Shown here in pieces: positions 21,863 through 32,683 of a DNA stretch of 64,000 nucleotides. Source of the stretch: Puccinia triticina (taxonomy: Eukaryota > Basidiomycota > Pucciniomycetes > Pucciniales > Pucciniaceae); contig NC_070565.1 of the NCBI RefSeq assembly GCF_026914185.1, forward strand, positions 4,402,001 to 4,466,000, given 5' to 3'. The notes beneath the pieces were generated by a model that saw nothing but the letters and a program-made list of their open reading frames with translations, was not told the DNA's origin and searched no databases. Both the position numbers and the translations under genes were made by a program. How positions within the stretch are numbered: position 1 is the stretch's first letter; the number at the start of each line of letters is the position of its first letter.

Positions 21863-23991
21863 TCACGCGTTCTGGACCTCTTTATCAAGCACGCCAAAGT
21901 AACTAATCTTCTCGACATTACGGGTCTGCGAGAGGTTTCTGGGCAGGTTTCCAGGAGGAGCGTCACCTGGGGGGGACTCGGAGGAGGAAGGATGGAGAGG
22001 GATCTGCTTTGTCTTGGGATGGTTGAGGGCGGCGGATCTTCCCGGGAAATGGGGGTCGATGAGTTGGCCTAAGGTGCCTCTGATCAGGGCGGGCATGCTC
22101 TGGGGCGCATGGACAAAGCAGTGCATCAACATGCTCGTGCCCATGCTTGCCAGAATCATCTCGCCGTATGCCAGACTCTTGACGAGGCCTTTGATCTTCA
22201 TCACTTGCCAGACCGAGGCTAACGCCTTCGGAGCACAGTATAAAGCTGTTTTTTTTTCGTCATAGTAATATTTTTGTCGGGCGTGGTTAATGTTCATCAC
22301 CTCTTTCCTTTTGCGTGAGTAAAATGAGAAACTGACCTAGTTCGCCTCTTCGTCTAGGATCCTCCCATAGCAATGAGAACGCAGTTGCAAAGCCAACAAC
22401 CCCGTTCCACGCCGAACCGCGTAACTTGATCGAGCCATGTGAAGCTTCGTAGAGACGGGAGGGGATACACACTGAGAAGAGGATGATCCAGACAAAGGTG
22501 GCTAGGAATAAGGCCGAGGAGGCCGTCTTTCTTGCGATCGAGACCAGGAATAAGAGCGGCCTTTTGACCAAAGAGCGAAAAAAAAAACCAAGCATGTCAG
22601 CGAGAAAGAGATCTCAGGATGTGGGTTGGGGGGCGAGGACGTACGATTTGATGAACATTTTGCTTCTGAACAAGAGGGCCGGGACGAGATGTAAGATGGT
22701 ATAGGTGGGGACCATGGACTTGAAAGCGCCCCAAGTGCGCGAGCCGTTACCGAGGATACAGCTGTCGAAGGATGAGTGGTTGAAGTGGCAGGGGGCGGCA
22801 GGCGCGGCGAGCGGATCGGGATGGCTGAGCCAGTTCCTGAGCCGCAGATCGTTAGCGCGCGTCCGCGGCCGCGTGAGATCGATGACTTGCTTGGGGAGCG
22901 CCATGTCGCGTAGCTTGTGCGTGTTGAGGAGCCGGTGGAGCTCGAGGAACTTGAGGTCTAAGCTTCCCGAGCGCCGGATCCATTGCCAGTACCATGCTGG
23001 TAAGGTCTGTGGCCTGAGCACAAATGCCGACATGATCTGGGCATTCGAGAGCCCAAACAAGATTAGATCTCCATGGGGGAACTTGAATAATGGTCTGTAC
23101 TTCAGTAAGGTATATAAACCTCTTCAAAAAAAAAAAAAAAAGATGGGTGGGTGTATGTGTTGAAGTCAGTTTGAAGATGTTGGATGATCTTGTAGAGGAT
23201 AGATGATCGGACTGACCGACAGAATATATTGGGTGCCAAGTTGACGCGCTCCTGTTTGGCCTGGGCAAGCAAGGCCAGTCCGGCGATCGCGCCCGCCACT
23301 GCGGCGGCCCAGTCGGCGATGAACCTCGCGAGCTGGATGCGGTGCCGATCGAGGGGTGGCTGGAGTTTCTGATCGGGGGCGACGGAGGGATCGGGCTCGG
23401 CCTGGTTTCTGAGCTTGGATAGCGCCGGGAAGGCGAGCGTCCAGAGTGCGGAATATGAGCCCAGGAAGGCGGCCAGCCTGGCGATCTTCTCGTCCGACCA
23501 CACCGTCTTGACCACATGCCATAAGGAGCGCTTCTCACTGCACAGTGGTCCACTTGAATCAGTTTGGGCTGGTAGCGGCTGGGAAAATTGGTTTGCTGAC
23601 CCTCTTATGGTTGCTCTTCGTCTCCTGATCAATGCTAGCGCGAGGGATGCGGCACTGATGACTGAATGGACTGAAGCGAAGACAACTGCGGAGATAGAGG
23701 CAAGATTAGCAAGCCTGAAATGGGTTGGGGCTGGGGGCCAGCCATACCGATGAGTTTCTTGGCTGCGATGGCGATGATTTGGTGGTGGGAATGGGTTGAG
23801 GTGGCTTGGTCGACGATCGAGGTGCGATGGAGGGGCAGGCTGAGCTTGGGGGTCGAGGGCAGACTGTGGTAGAGATGGTAGTAGGCATTCTGGGAGAGGG
23901 AGGAGACCGAGAAGGAGCGCTGGTGGGGGTTGAGGGGGGTCGAGTCGGCCGGCGCAGGCGGAGTGGAGGGAGGAGATGCGGGGGGCGACAT
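21863..23991 (-). CDS. TMEM135-like multi-pass membrane protein, six exons (577 aa)
   Basis: Exons on the - strand: 23991-23748, 23685-23601, 23537-23217, 23121-22645, 22560-22337, 22245-21863. All introns are GT-AG (phases 1,2,2,2,1), and the joined length of 1734 nt gives an uninterrupted 577-residue frame. The N-terminus (about 80 residues) is Pro/Ser-rich. Hydrophobic helices follow (VISAASLALALI, AVAGAIAGLALLAQA). A conserved core has AQIMSAFVLRPQTLPAWYWQWI, a Cys/His segment (PCHFNHSSFDSC) and TILHLVPALLF, then a Tim17-like end with ALYCAPKALASVW. This layout fits the TMEM135 family of organelle membrane proteins, linked elsewhere to mitochondria and peroxisomes; that assignment rests on recalled motifs. 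A paralogue with the same exon phases lies at 45522-47507. Divergent from the PYM gene at 24444, with about 450 bp between. Confidence 0.75.
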
Positions 23992-24443
23992 GGTGGGAGT
24001 GGCTGGCAGTCAACAGCCAAACTCAGCAACACAACATCAGCATCCTCAGCACCCTCACAAAGAATCACCAGCGGCTTAATGGTCTGGAGTTTTGGACATC
24101 GTGGGGGCAGGAGGATACTCCATTGTGCTTGAATATATCCAAGTATTTAGAGAAACAAGTCCAAACTGCACCAGCCTACGTTTAGGAGCTCATAACATTA
24201 ATGTCGAGTTCAGCCAGAAAACAACATATACAGCCTTGCCCAGCGGAGATGGCCTGAGGTGGTGCCCACTGGCAATTTACTGCACGCGTCCGGGCAGCTG
24301 TCGGACATATTTTGTCCGACGGGTCCGGATTGCGGAACACATCAGACTCCGGCAACTGTTGCTCCTGGCCGTCCAGAAAGAAAATTCAGGCAATACATAC
24401 TCACACACTGCCACCGCTGCTGATCACAAACAGCAACACAAAC
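23992..24443. promoter_or_regulatory. Shared upstream region of divergent TMEM135-like and PYM genes
   Basis: About 450 bp separate the two start codons, which point away from each other. The stretch should hold both promoters and 5' leaders. I see no clear TATA box; two hexamers, TTGTCC and GGACAT, near 24300 are partly self-complementary. The bidirectional promoter is inferred from position. Confidence 0.4.
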
Positions 24444-25421
24444 ATGCCGTCAGTATTTTATTTCTTTGATTGTGTTCTGATGGACTGTCGACATGTCAAG
24501 CCTCTAACCATCGTCTATTTTTCAGATCTCGACCACCACTTCTCTCAGAACTCACCCCATCTACCTCGGGCATCGTACTGGATCCTAACACCGGTGATCG
24601 GAAAGTAGCTCCATCTAAACGGCCGGATGGGACGTGGGTGCTTTTGTTTATATCACACCCTGCTATTTTCTAGGTCTTACTGCGAACTGAATCTGGCTGA
24701 TGGTTGCTCGTGCTTTTTTTTAAATAAAAAAAAATGTTCATGGGAAGACAGGATAAGGAAAGAGATCAAGATCCGGCCAGGCTTTACGCCCCAAGAGGAT
24801 GTAAGCAAGTTCCGCTCGGCGCGGCAAGCCGAGTCGGAGTCGCGGAAGCTGCCGAAGGGGAGTGTCGTAGGGATGATCCGGCCGGAAGTAGCCGTTGCCC
24901 AATCGGCCCTCAAGGGGATGACCCAAGCCCAGAAGAAGAATGCGAAGCGCAAGGAGAAGCGCAAGACCGAGAACTCCTCCAAGCTTGATCAAGAGACCGA
25001 GGAGACCCCGGACCAATGGGATCGCTCGTCCACTGCCAGCAACCCAGCCCACGACCAGCCATCCACCTCCCCCCCTCCTGTCGCCGAGGGCCAACAGCAA
25101 GAGCCCCCTGCTCCAGCCAGCTCAGCCGCCAGCCGCCAATCGCAGCCAGCGAAAACGGCCAAGAACCCGGGCAAGGCGCTCTTCCAATCCGCACTCAAGT
25201 CGTCATCCTCAAACCCTCTCCCCCCGCCACTCCAGCATCTCGTCCCTCCCCAGTCATCCTCGGCAACTGCCACATCAACCACGACAGCCCCAGCCGGCCC
25301 CTCTCCTGCGTCCACAGCCAAGAAGGACCGCCAGGGCAATCAGGCATTCAAGTTGTTTACCAACGCCGTCCAAAGCCTCGAGATCGACGACAAACCTAAA
25401 TCCAATAATAATCAATCCTAG
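24444..25421 (+). CDS. PYM1: PYM-type exon-junction-complex disassembly factor (260 aa)
   Basis: Exons 24444-24448, 24526-24633 and 24752-25421 join to 783 nt. The first coding exon is only five bases (ATGCC) with a GTCAGT donor; the next acceptor is TTTTTCAG. The N-terminus carries the Mago-Y14 binding signature of PYM (partner of Y14 and Mago): GIVLDPNTGDRKVAPSKRPDGT, then RKEIKIRPGFTPQED, about residues 17-58. A Lys/Arg patch follows near residues 95-105 (KKNAKRKEKRK). The rest is low-complexity Ser/Pro/Ala/Gln sequence ending in a helix-prone ALKLF-like segment. In animals PYM binds ribosomes and strips exon junction complexes from mRNA in the cytoplasm. Its presence fits a genome rich in introns. 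The length is near the family norm. The N-terminal domain makes the call firm; the 5-nt exon is inferred from splice sites and frame. Confidence 0.82.
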
Positions 25422-26399
25422 CCTCCCCTCATTCGCAGCCCCCTCGGCTCTCAACCCATACCCGCTCACAGATACTGTAAAGCATCCAGTATCATGTTGT
25501 TCATTCCCCTCCATATCCCCCCCCCCCTGAAACCCTCACCCAGTCTTTCATCTACAATCGCCCTGTTGTCACCGGTACAAACGCTTTCATGTAGATACAG
25601 CACCTTTACTCTAGCCTCATCTTGCATCCCAGCTTTTGTTTTTTCCATATTTTTTGACAAAGAAAAAAACCAAAATCTCATCTCCTCGGACGCTTGCCTC
25701 GATCCTGAACCATGTATAACCAGGCAATGCGAAAAGACCATCCGGACCCCAATTTCCTTCAAAAACAACCGATTTATGGTTGTAAGGTTAGAGACCTCAG
25801 ATGTGCATCGAGACAATCTGGCGCAGAACTCACATCAGGCAACTTGAAGAGATTGAACAAATATACACATGTATGTACATGTGTGCGCTCAAGTTTTTGG
25901 CATCACATTTTTCATTGCAGGAGCTTCAGGCCACAGCCCGGAAGTCATGGGATTGGCTACAGGGGTGGAAAAGGTCCCAAGAATGATTATGAAAGAAAAA
26001 AAATGAGAGTTGTGATTTTAATTATCCAATTAAATGCAGAGAATCTTTATTTGGATGTGCTTCATGCACTGCAAAAAATCTGTCACACACTGCAGGGGGC
26101 GTCCACTTGAGGTCCTGGCCACAGCGGGTGGTAGTGTACAGCACTTTGTGCACTGCAAATTGAAAAATATGAGTTTTCACTTATTTTTTTTGCTTTCAGC
26201 CAGCAGAGGTAATTTTTGACTCCCCTCCAACATTAATTTTTGAAAATTTTGAATCACCCACTTTGACACAAAACAAGGGTAAAAATAAAGGGCCTTACTA
26301 AAAAAACGCACCCCCAAATAAAACTTCTTGAATTGCTAAAAAAAGGGCCTGAGAACCCACACATGCTGATCTTGCAAAGATTGTCCCACCCAGCCCCTT
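25422..26399. other. Downstream of PYM; no gene recognised
   Basis: Begins as likely 3' UTR and terminator region of the PYM gene. Short open frames have no coding character. The stretch becomes AT-rich after 25850. Confidence 0.4.
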
Positions 26400-26640
26400 C
26401 CAGGTGCAAGAATGCCTCCTTGGCCTTTGGTTACCCCTCCCGATGGCCACCGATGCAATAGGTCATCAAAGGGAGAAGACAGTGGCCATCGAGAGGACTC
26501 TCCTCCTCTAGACGTGCAGTCGGACCGGCCATTGAAGGGAGTGTTTACTCCATTCGATGGCCAGTCTCCTTGTCAAGCATGCCGGGGATTCAGCCCGGTG
26601 GGAATGAATCATTCTTGGCAAGCAATGTCCAGGTGATTGC
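26400..26640. repeat. GGCCAT(C/T)GA palindromic repeats (related to the GGTCATCAAGAGG family)
   Basis: Contains several hairpin-forming pairs such as GGCCATTGAAGGGAG/CTCCATTCGATGGCC and GATGGCCACC/GTGGCCATC, plus GGTCATCAAAGGGAG. The words resemble those of the palindromic array at 33.5 kb. Confidence 0.45.
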
Positions 26641-27330
26641 CGGGGAGCAACCTCGGCAAGGATGTAGACTAGCTGGTGCATTGTAAGGAGCAATATTCCC
26701 CCCGGGCCCGGCAAGCCAAGTGAATTACAAGGAGCAATATTCTCTCCGGGCCCGGTGTAGCCGTGCTACAATTGGCTACGCGACAGGCGCCCATACTAGG
26801 GGCGCGCTGTACGCGTGTTAGGTTTTTCCGGCTCCGGCTCCGGCTCCGCACGAGCCAGGAGTTTAGAGGTGCCAAAGCCCCTGCGTACTGCACGCAAGGG
26901 GTTGTTGGGTTTCCGTTTCTTCCTTCCTTTCTCAGACCAGGCGTGACCTGTACACGCCCATATTGTCTGTACCATTGAATTACTATTCACCGGTTTCTTC
27001 TTGTTGTTTGGTTTTCTTTTCTATTGTCGGCCCTTATAAAAGGGCCTCTCTTGTATGTCTGTTTTATCTCCATCCATCCTTTGTTGTTGGAAATCCAGAC
27101 GTCTTTTTTCCTCGTCATTTAGCCGCGTGTAGCTTTGCTCCGCCGCAGGCCCATTTCCATAGCCTTGTAGCCTGCCCGACTACACCGGCGAGCGAAGACA
27201 CCTTCCGCCGTCCGGCCAGCCAATACACATAGCTGCTGTCCGCCTGGAGCAGCCTTCCTTGGCTAGCAGGTACGGACTGCTCCATGGTGGAATCCTTCCC
27301 AATGTGCAGGTGCTCACCAAAGAACACTCA
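26641..27330 (+). repeat. LTR-like region with TATA box (possible solo LTR)
   Basis: A direct repeat AAGGAGCAATATTC…CGGGCCCGG occurs twice (about 26686 and 26730). It is followed by TGTAGCCGTGCTACAATTGGCTACG, which resembles an LTR start, a GGCTCC triplet run near 26830, and a strong CCTTATAAAAGGG TATA-type box near 27032. No matching partner LTR was found in the window, so the call is tentative. Confidence 0.3.
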
Positions 27331-27956
27331 TCCCGGTGTAGATAAGGTGTACCCGCTGGCCGAGCCGCAGATTCCAGTTACCTTTTTTTACGCGGTTGTT
27401 GTCCTGGTGGAGACTGTTTCTGATTTGTCCTCGCAACTGGCTCTCTTTTCGGAAATAGAGAAGTTTTATTCAATTCCTCTAAAAAAACCCGAGTTTTCCG
27501 CGAAAAAAAGCGGTTTGATGACCTGGCGACGTCTAAACTGCTGCGGAATACACCCGGTTTCCCGCGTTTACACACAGCTGTTTATTTAATTTCTCACAGC
27601 TTAGTTTTAAACCTTTTCCAAGATTTCACATTCATTTCCTGCAGTTTGAAGGGTGTAGAATTCAATGGTGATAACCAATTTTACTATTGAAAAGTTGATT
27701 TTTGTGCCCACCTAGTTTCTTGATTAAATTAGTGTGGGCTGTTTCAGGTGTTTATTTGGACTTTTTATCATGGTTCCCTACATGAGAAAAGGCGCAGAAT
27801 TTAATGGTAATATTCTTTTCCTCAAGCAATGCATCATTAATTTTTATATTTTGACACCCAGTGGTACAATTCAATAACTTTTTTGTTACATGTCCCATGA
27901 GCACAAAAGATTGAGGGCACGGAGAAATGGGTATATTCTTTTTGCCATGTAATACA
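27331..27956. other. AT-rich intergenic stretch
   Basis: No gene or structured repeat recognised between the LTR-like region and the third copia element. Confidence 0.4.
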
Positions 27957-27961
27957 TAGCA
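27957..27961 (+). repeat. Target-site duplication TAGCA (third copia, left)
   Basis: TAGCA precedes the left LTR and recurs exactly at 33283-33287, after the right LTR. Confidence 0.88.
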
Positions 27962-28544
27962 TAATGCGCGACAAAGGGGAGTGCAACTATAGCAGCAAGA
28001 AGCTGTGAGTGTGATGACACTGAGAGACGACACGGGCGAGGTGGAAGCACACCTATAGCAGCAAGAAGCTGTGAGTGTGATGACACTGAGAGACGACACG
28101 GGCGAGGTGGAAGCACACCTAGGACCGAGTGAGGATGAAGTTTGAGTGAGTTTGATGATGAAAACAATGAAGTGAAAATGAATGGAAAACTACGACGATA
28201 TACTGACCTATAGCAGCAAGAAGCTGTGAGTGTGATGACACTGAGAGACGACACGGGCGAGGTGGAAGCACACCTGAGAGAGAAGAAAAACAAATGAGAC
28301 AAGAACATAGGAACGAGATGAGTGATACGAGAGCATACCTAGGACCGAGTGAGGATGAAGTTTGAGTGAGTTTGATGATGAAAACAATGAAGTGAAAATG
28401 AATGAAAACTACTACAAGCTAGGTAGACATAAACACTACAAAGACACTTAGGGTTGCCGAGTATCATCATCTAATTCCAAACCTAAACGATCCAAGTCCG
28501 CAGCACGGCGCATGAGAGTCTGCCCGGCTCCATATGCCTCAATA
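27962..28544 (-). repeat. 3' LTR of third copia element (583 bp)
   Basis: Contains three copies of a 66-bp unit (at about 27987, 28053 and 28208, sharing CTATAGCAGCAAGAAGCTGT) and two copies of a second unit starting CCTAGGACCGAGTGAGGATG. Identical to the other LTR except at the base matching 32997. Confidence 0.95.
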
Positions 28545-28555
28545 CCCCCCCTCTC
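28545..28555 (-). other. Polypurine tract of third copia element
   Basis: Read on the - strand, GAGAGGGGGGG lies between the pol stop codon and the 3' LTR. Confidence 0.8.
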
Positions 28556-31500
28556 TCATTGCCGCTGGATCTTGAGATCGGAAATGATATGTTGATGTTT
28601 TTGCCGTCCGAGTGCCTTGGTGCACACGTCCGCCTTTTGATGATTAGTTGGGATGTAATTGATGTGAATCAGTCCCGTGTCATGAACTTCGCGGAGCCAG
28701 TGATATATGATGTCGATGTGTTTGGACCGTTGTTGAAAAATTGGGTTAGTCGCGAGAGCAATGGCGCTCTGATTGTCGACAAAAACCTCAAATTTTGTGG
28801 TGAATCGGACCGATAGACTCTGGAACAAGTACTTGAGCCAAACGGATTCTTGAACGCCTTCAAACAGAGCGCGGTATTCTGCTTCCGTGGTTGATGTAGA
28901 TACAGTTTGCTGCTTCTTCGATCGCCAAGAGAGAAGATTACCGGCAAAGAGTGTGACGTAGCCGGAGTACGACCTACGGTCGTCAGTGCAGTTGGCGAAG
29001 TCAGCATCCGTGTAGACTGAGATGTTGTCCAAGTTACTTGAGCCTTTCAGTTGGATTCCGTGTTTTTTGGTTCCCGCCAGATATCGGAGGAGATGCTGGA
29101 CAGCTTTCCAGTGAGCCATTCCTGGCTTTTCGAGATGTTGTGATAATTGTGAGACTGTAAAGGAGATATCTGGACGAGTCGAGACGGAGAGATAGTTGAG
29201 GAGACCCAGTGCTTCACGATAGTTGACGTTGAGTTGACGAAAAGCGTTGTGGTCTTCGTCCGAGGATTTCACTAGCCGTGAGTTCGCGACCATCGGCGTT
29301 GAGGTAGTTCTACAATCCGACATCCTGTAGTTATCAAGGATGGATTGTGTATATGCTTCTTGACTTAAGAGAAGTGAAGTTGGTGAAGTCCGGGTCAGTT
29401 TGATACCGAGTATGTGCTTCGCTTCCCCGAGGTCTTCCATCTTAAACTTTTCAGAAATAAGAGTCTTGAAGCGATTGACGTCGTGGCTAATGATAATCAT
29501 GTCATCGACATAAACGTGAACGAAGCATTCCCAATCCGGAACTTGAGAAGTGAACAGACAAGGATCTGCCGGAGATGGAGAGAAGTTGATAGAGCTGAAG
29601 AAGTCCCTGAGCTCGGCGTACCAAACCCGCGGAGCTTGCTTGAGGCCGTAGATGGCTTTATGAAGCTTCAAGCAATATCCTTTGGGTACGTCGAGTCCAG
29701 GTGGTGGCCGAAGATAAACCGACTCCTTGAGATTTCCGTTGAGGAAAGCGTTTTTGGCATCCATTTGATGGATGTGGTAGCCGCGTGACAAGCCGACAAT
29801 CAGCGCAGCCCTCAGACTTGTTGACCGTCCGGTAGGTGCATAAGTGAAACCCACCCCGTCCTTCTGCTGAGAGCCCTGCGCGCACAGTCGAGCTTTGAAC
29901 TTCACGACGATCCCCTCTGAGTTCTTCTTTTTGCGGAAGACCCAGACTGTACCCAGAAGCGACTCGTCGCCTGGAATGACTTCGATGCTCCACACCTTGA
30001 GGTCCTTCATGGCCGTTAGTTCGGAGTCTACCGCTTGAGTCCAGCACGAAGCTTCCGATGAAAGCATAGCCTCACGATAAGTGCGAGGAATTTCCGAGGC
30101 GGTTAATGCTCTGGCTAAATTAGCCCTCCTTTTGGTGTGTAGAATGTGGGAAGTGTCGATGTCGGAGCTGATGTTCTTCGGCGCGATGTTGGACGTAAGA
30201 CGAATGTCATAGCCGGGTTTCGGCTGCTTGGAAGAGTCATTTTGGCGTGAAGATTCGGTGTTTGCTTCTTGAGTTTGAACCGGAGGATCAGCCGCAGCCA
30301 GCCGATCAGTTGGGTCCGAGTCCACAAAGAAGGATTCGACATCGATCAGCGGTGCATCCAAGTCAAGTTCATCTTCAGCAGATCGCCATTCGAGAACGTC
30401 GAGCAGAGAGTCAGGAGAGGGAGACGGAGGAGAAGGTGAAGATTCATCGAATTCGTCGAATTCGAAAGGAGTGAGTGGGTCGAAGTGGTAGGAGGGATCA
30501 GCTGGAGAGAAAATGGAGACTCCTGGGAATTCTGTCACGACAAATGTGACGTCGTGACAGCGCTCCACTTTTCCTCCTGGTAGGAGAACGCGCCAGTTAT
30601 GCGTTCCCAGCTGGTACCCGACCAGAATGCCCTTCTTGGCAGTGTCGCCAAATTTTCCGTCACGAAGTTGTTTCGGAATGTTGACATACGCTAGACAGCC
30701 GAATGGTTTGAGACGTGAGGTGTTGAAAGATGAGCCAAACCATTTGTTATACGGAGTGTCCCACCGAAGTTTGCGCATTGGTGTGGTGTTTTCCAAGAAG
30801 ACAGCCGTTGAAACTGCCTCGGCCCAGTACTCAGATGGGAGCTTGGCCTGTTTTAGAAGACATCTTGCTTTCTCTGATGTCGACCGGTTTCCTCTCTCAG
30901 CGACGGAGTTTTGCTGAGGAGTGTAAGGAGCCGTGACTTGAACGGTGATCCCTTTGCTTTTGAGGAAGTTGAGAAATTCAGTTGAATTGAACTCGCCTCC
31001 GCCATCAAAGATTACAGTTTTAATGTTTGATGAATGATGATTGGTGACTTCATGATAGTATTGCATGAAGAATGAAAAGGTTTCAGATTTTTTTGATAAC
31101 AAGTAGACGTGGCGATAACGAGTAAAATAATCTGTGATTTTGAAGTAGTATTCTTTACCACCAAAGGATCTAGGATTGATTCTCCCGCTGAGGTCCATGT
31201 AGACGTACTCAAGCGGTCGAGTGGCTTCGGGGAGAGAACCAGGAAACGGAAGTCGATGAGATTTCGACAGTGAGCAAGCTTCACAGTCAATCTTTGAAGC
31301 CTTGATGCCCGGGAACATCTTCTTTAGAGCCTTGATGTGAGGGTGTCCTGCTGACCTGTGAATGGTGTTAATGTCAGTCGATGTTGCCGTTTTGGCGAGA
31401 GCAGAGGGTGACTGACCTTGACTTCCAGGAGCGAGCTTGATGTTGCAGACGCCACCAATTACTGCCGTTGAGAGAATGATTGAGTTGTTGCGGACCAAGT

Positions 31501-32650
31501 CAAACGTGCTAGCTCCAGTTCGAACAACGTTGCAGCCGCGTTCAAACAATCTTCCGAAGCTGATGAGAGTTCCAGATAAGCCAGGAACGTGGAGAGCTTT
31601 CAACTTGAGGTCGGTGCCGTCGTTCGCGAGTAATCGAACAAAACCTTCACCTACGGACTCAAGGTGATTTCCGTCGGCAAGTGCAATTTGGGTTGAACGT
31701 TCGCGGTAGTCGGTGAAACGTGACTTGTCGCTAAACATATGATGACTAGCTCCACTGTCGAGAAAACAGACGTCGTCAGTCTGAACTGCAGAGAGAGCCT
31801 TGCGAATGCAGAGAAGTCCACTGCTCGTGGTGCTGATTGAAGAGGTATCAGCTGCGTCGTCGTCGTCGCTGATTGGTTGTTTAGAGGTTGCCGCTTTGGC
31901 GGTCGGCTTCTTCTTCTTCTTGAGAGCCTTGCAATCAGCTGCCGAGTGCTTAGTCGCCGGGTTGTGAGTCCCAGGGGCACAGAATGGAGGTGTGGTGGTG
32001 GCCGACATTGCAGATTCTTGCTTGATGATTGGGGCGGCCGCAATCGGGGTAGTGTGATGAGAGACTGACAACGAACCAGTGCGTTCGTTTTCGAGAGCGG
32101 TCTTGATCATTTCAATGCTGATTGGTCGCTGGTTGAATAGACTCGCCTTGAGGTGTTTGTAGTCGTCCGCAGGGAGTTTGTTCAGAATAATTTCGCAGAG
32201 CAGAGACTCCTTGAGATCGGCTTTTTCTGGTTTGCCGATGATGAGACCGACTGAAGCCACTCGGCTCAGACCGGCGTTGAGATCGTCGATGAATGTGGTA
32301 ACATTGCCCCTGTAAGGAAAGGTGCAGAAGTCGAGATAGACGACCGACTGGTTCTGGGCCGAATGAGACTCGTAGTAACCCACGAGAAGAGCCCAGATGA
32401 GATTTGGCTTCTTCCGATTTGACTCAGTGACAAATCGTTGGTGATTGACCTGTCCGATAGATTGATATAAGATACCGGCGACCTGTTCTTCTTTGTCGAG
32501 GTGATCAGCTCGAAGTGCCGCGTCCTCGGGAATAGCACAGCCATCGAGATATTTCGCCAACTTGTGCTGCATGCAGTAGCCGAGGATCTTGATCTTCCAG
32601 GCGTCCCAGTTGGTGTCGTTGAGGACCGGAAATGACTTGTTGTCAGACAT
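28556..32650 (-). CDS. Intact copia gag-pol polyprotein (1364 aa)
   Basis: One open frame with ATG at 32650 and TGA at 28556-28558. In order: Gag with TNWDAWKIKILGY near the N-terminus; a knuckle-like Cys/His run (CAPGTHNPATKHSAADC) near residue 225; aspartic protease DSGASHHM near residue 297; the integrase zinc region, then catalytic D near 485 (YMDLSG), D near 547 (FDGGGEF) and E near 583 (VAERGNR); reverse transcriptase with the active-site box YVDDM near residue 1047; and RNase H with YTDADFANC and STTEAEY. No frameshift or stop is present, unlike the two elements at 4.4-15.6 kb. The protein would be cut by its own protease and assemble particles in which the genomic RNA is copied. Confidence 0.95.
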   Translation of the reverse strand: MSDNKSFPVLNDTNWDAWKIKILGYCMQHKLAKYLDGCAIPEDAALRADHLDKEEQVAGILYQSIGQVNHQRFVTESNRKKPNLIWALLVGYYESHSAQNQSVVYLDFCTFPYRGNVTTFIDDLNAGLSRVASVGLIIGKPEKADLKESLLCEIILNKLPADDYKHLKASLFNQRPISIEMIKTALENERTGSLSVSHHTTPIAAAPIIKQESAMSATTTPPFCAPGTHNPATKHSAADCKALKKKKKPTAKAATSKQPISDDDDAADTSSISTTSSGLLCIRKALSAVQTDDVCFLDSGASHHMFSDKSRFTDYRERSTQIALADGNHLESVGEGFVRLLANDGTDLKLKALHVPGLSGTLISFGRLFERGCNVVRTGASTFDLVRNNSIILSTAVIGGVCNIKLAPGSQGQSPSALAKTATSTDINTIHRSAGHPHIKALKKMFPGIKASKIDCEACSLSKSHRLPFPGSLPEATRPLEYVYMDLSGRINPRSFGGKEYYFKITDYFTRYRHVYLLSKKSETFSFFMQYYHEVTNHHSSNIKTVIFDGGGEFNSTEFLNFLKSKGITVQVTAPYTPQQNSVAERGNRSTSEKARCLLKQAKLPSEYWAEAVSTAVFLENTTPMRKLRWDTPYNKWFGSSFNTSRLKPFGCLAYVNIPKQLRDGKFGDTAKKGILVGYQLGTHNWRVLLPGGKVERCHDVTFVVTEFPGVSIFSPADPSYHFDPLTPFEFDEFDESSPSPPSPSPDSLLDVLEWRSAEDELDLDAPLIDVESFFVDSDPTDRLAAADPPVQTQEANTESSRQNDSSKQPKPGYDIRLTSNIAPKNISSDIDTSHILHTKRRANLARALTASEIPRTYREAMLSSEASCWTQAVDSELTAMKDLKVWSIEVIPGDESLLGTVWVFRKKKNSEGIVVKFKARLCAQGSQQKDGVGFTYAPTGRSTSLRAALIVGLSRGYHIHQMDAKNAFLNGNLKESVYLRPPPGLDVPKGYCLKLHKAIYGLKQAPRVWYAELRDFFSSINFSPSPADPCLFTSQVPDWECFVHVYVDDMIIISHDVNRFKTLISEKFKMEDLGEAKHILGIKLTRTSPTSLLLSQEAYTQSILDNYRMSDCRTTSTPMVANSRLVKSSDEDHNAFRQLNVNYREALGLLNYLSVSTRPDISFTVSQLSQHLEKPGMAHWKAVQHLLRYLAGTKKHGIQLKGSSNLDNISVYTDADFANCTDDRRSYSGYVTLFAGNLLSWRSKKQQTVSTSTTEAEYRALFEGVQESVWLKYLFQSLSVRFTTKFEVFVDNQSAIALATNPIFQQRSKHIDIIYHWLREVHDTGLIHINYIPTNHQKADVCTKALGRQKHQHIISDLKIQRQ

Positions 32651-32683
32651 ATTGAGCGTGACAGTTTACGAGAGCTAAACGGA

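Noticed and set aside
22705..23163. 152-residue ORF on the + strand
   Set aside because: Antisense to exon 4 of the TMEM135-like gene, whose splice sites and paralogue support the - strand.
24940..25530. 196-residue Arg/Pro/Ser-rich ORF overlapping PYM
   Set aside because: Alternative frame of the Ser/Pro/Ala-rich PYM tail; the PYM frame has the conserved N-terminal domain.
27886..28308. 140-residue repeat-containing ORF (ASTSPVSSLSVITLTASCCY units), with a relative at 32699-33046
   Set aside because: The repeats are the 66-bp units of the LTR; 66 is a multiple of three, so an open frame is expected.
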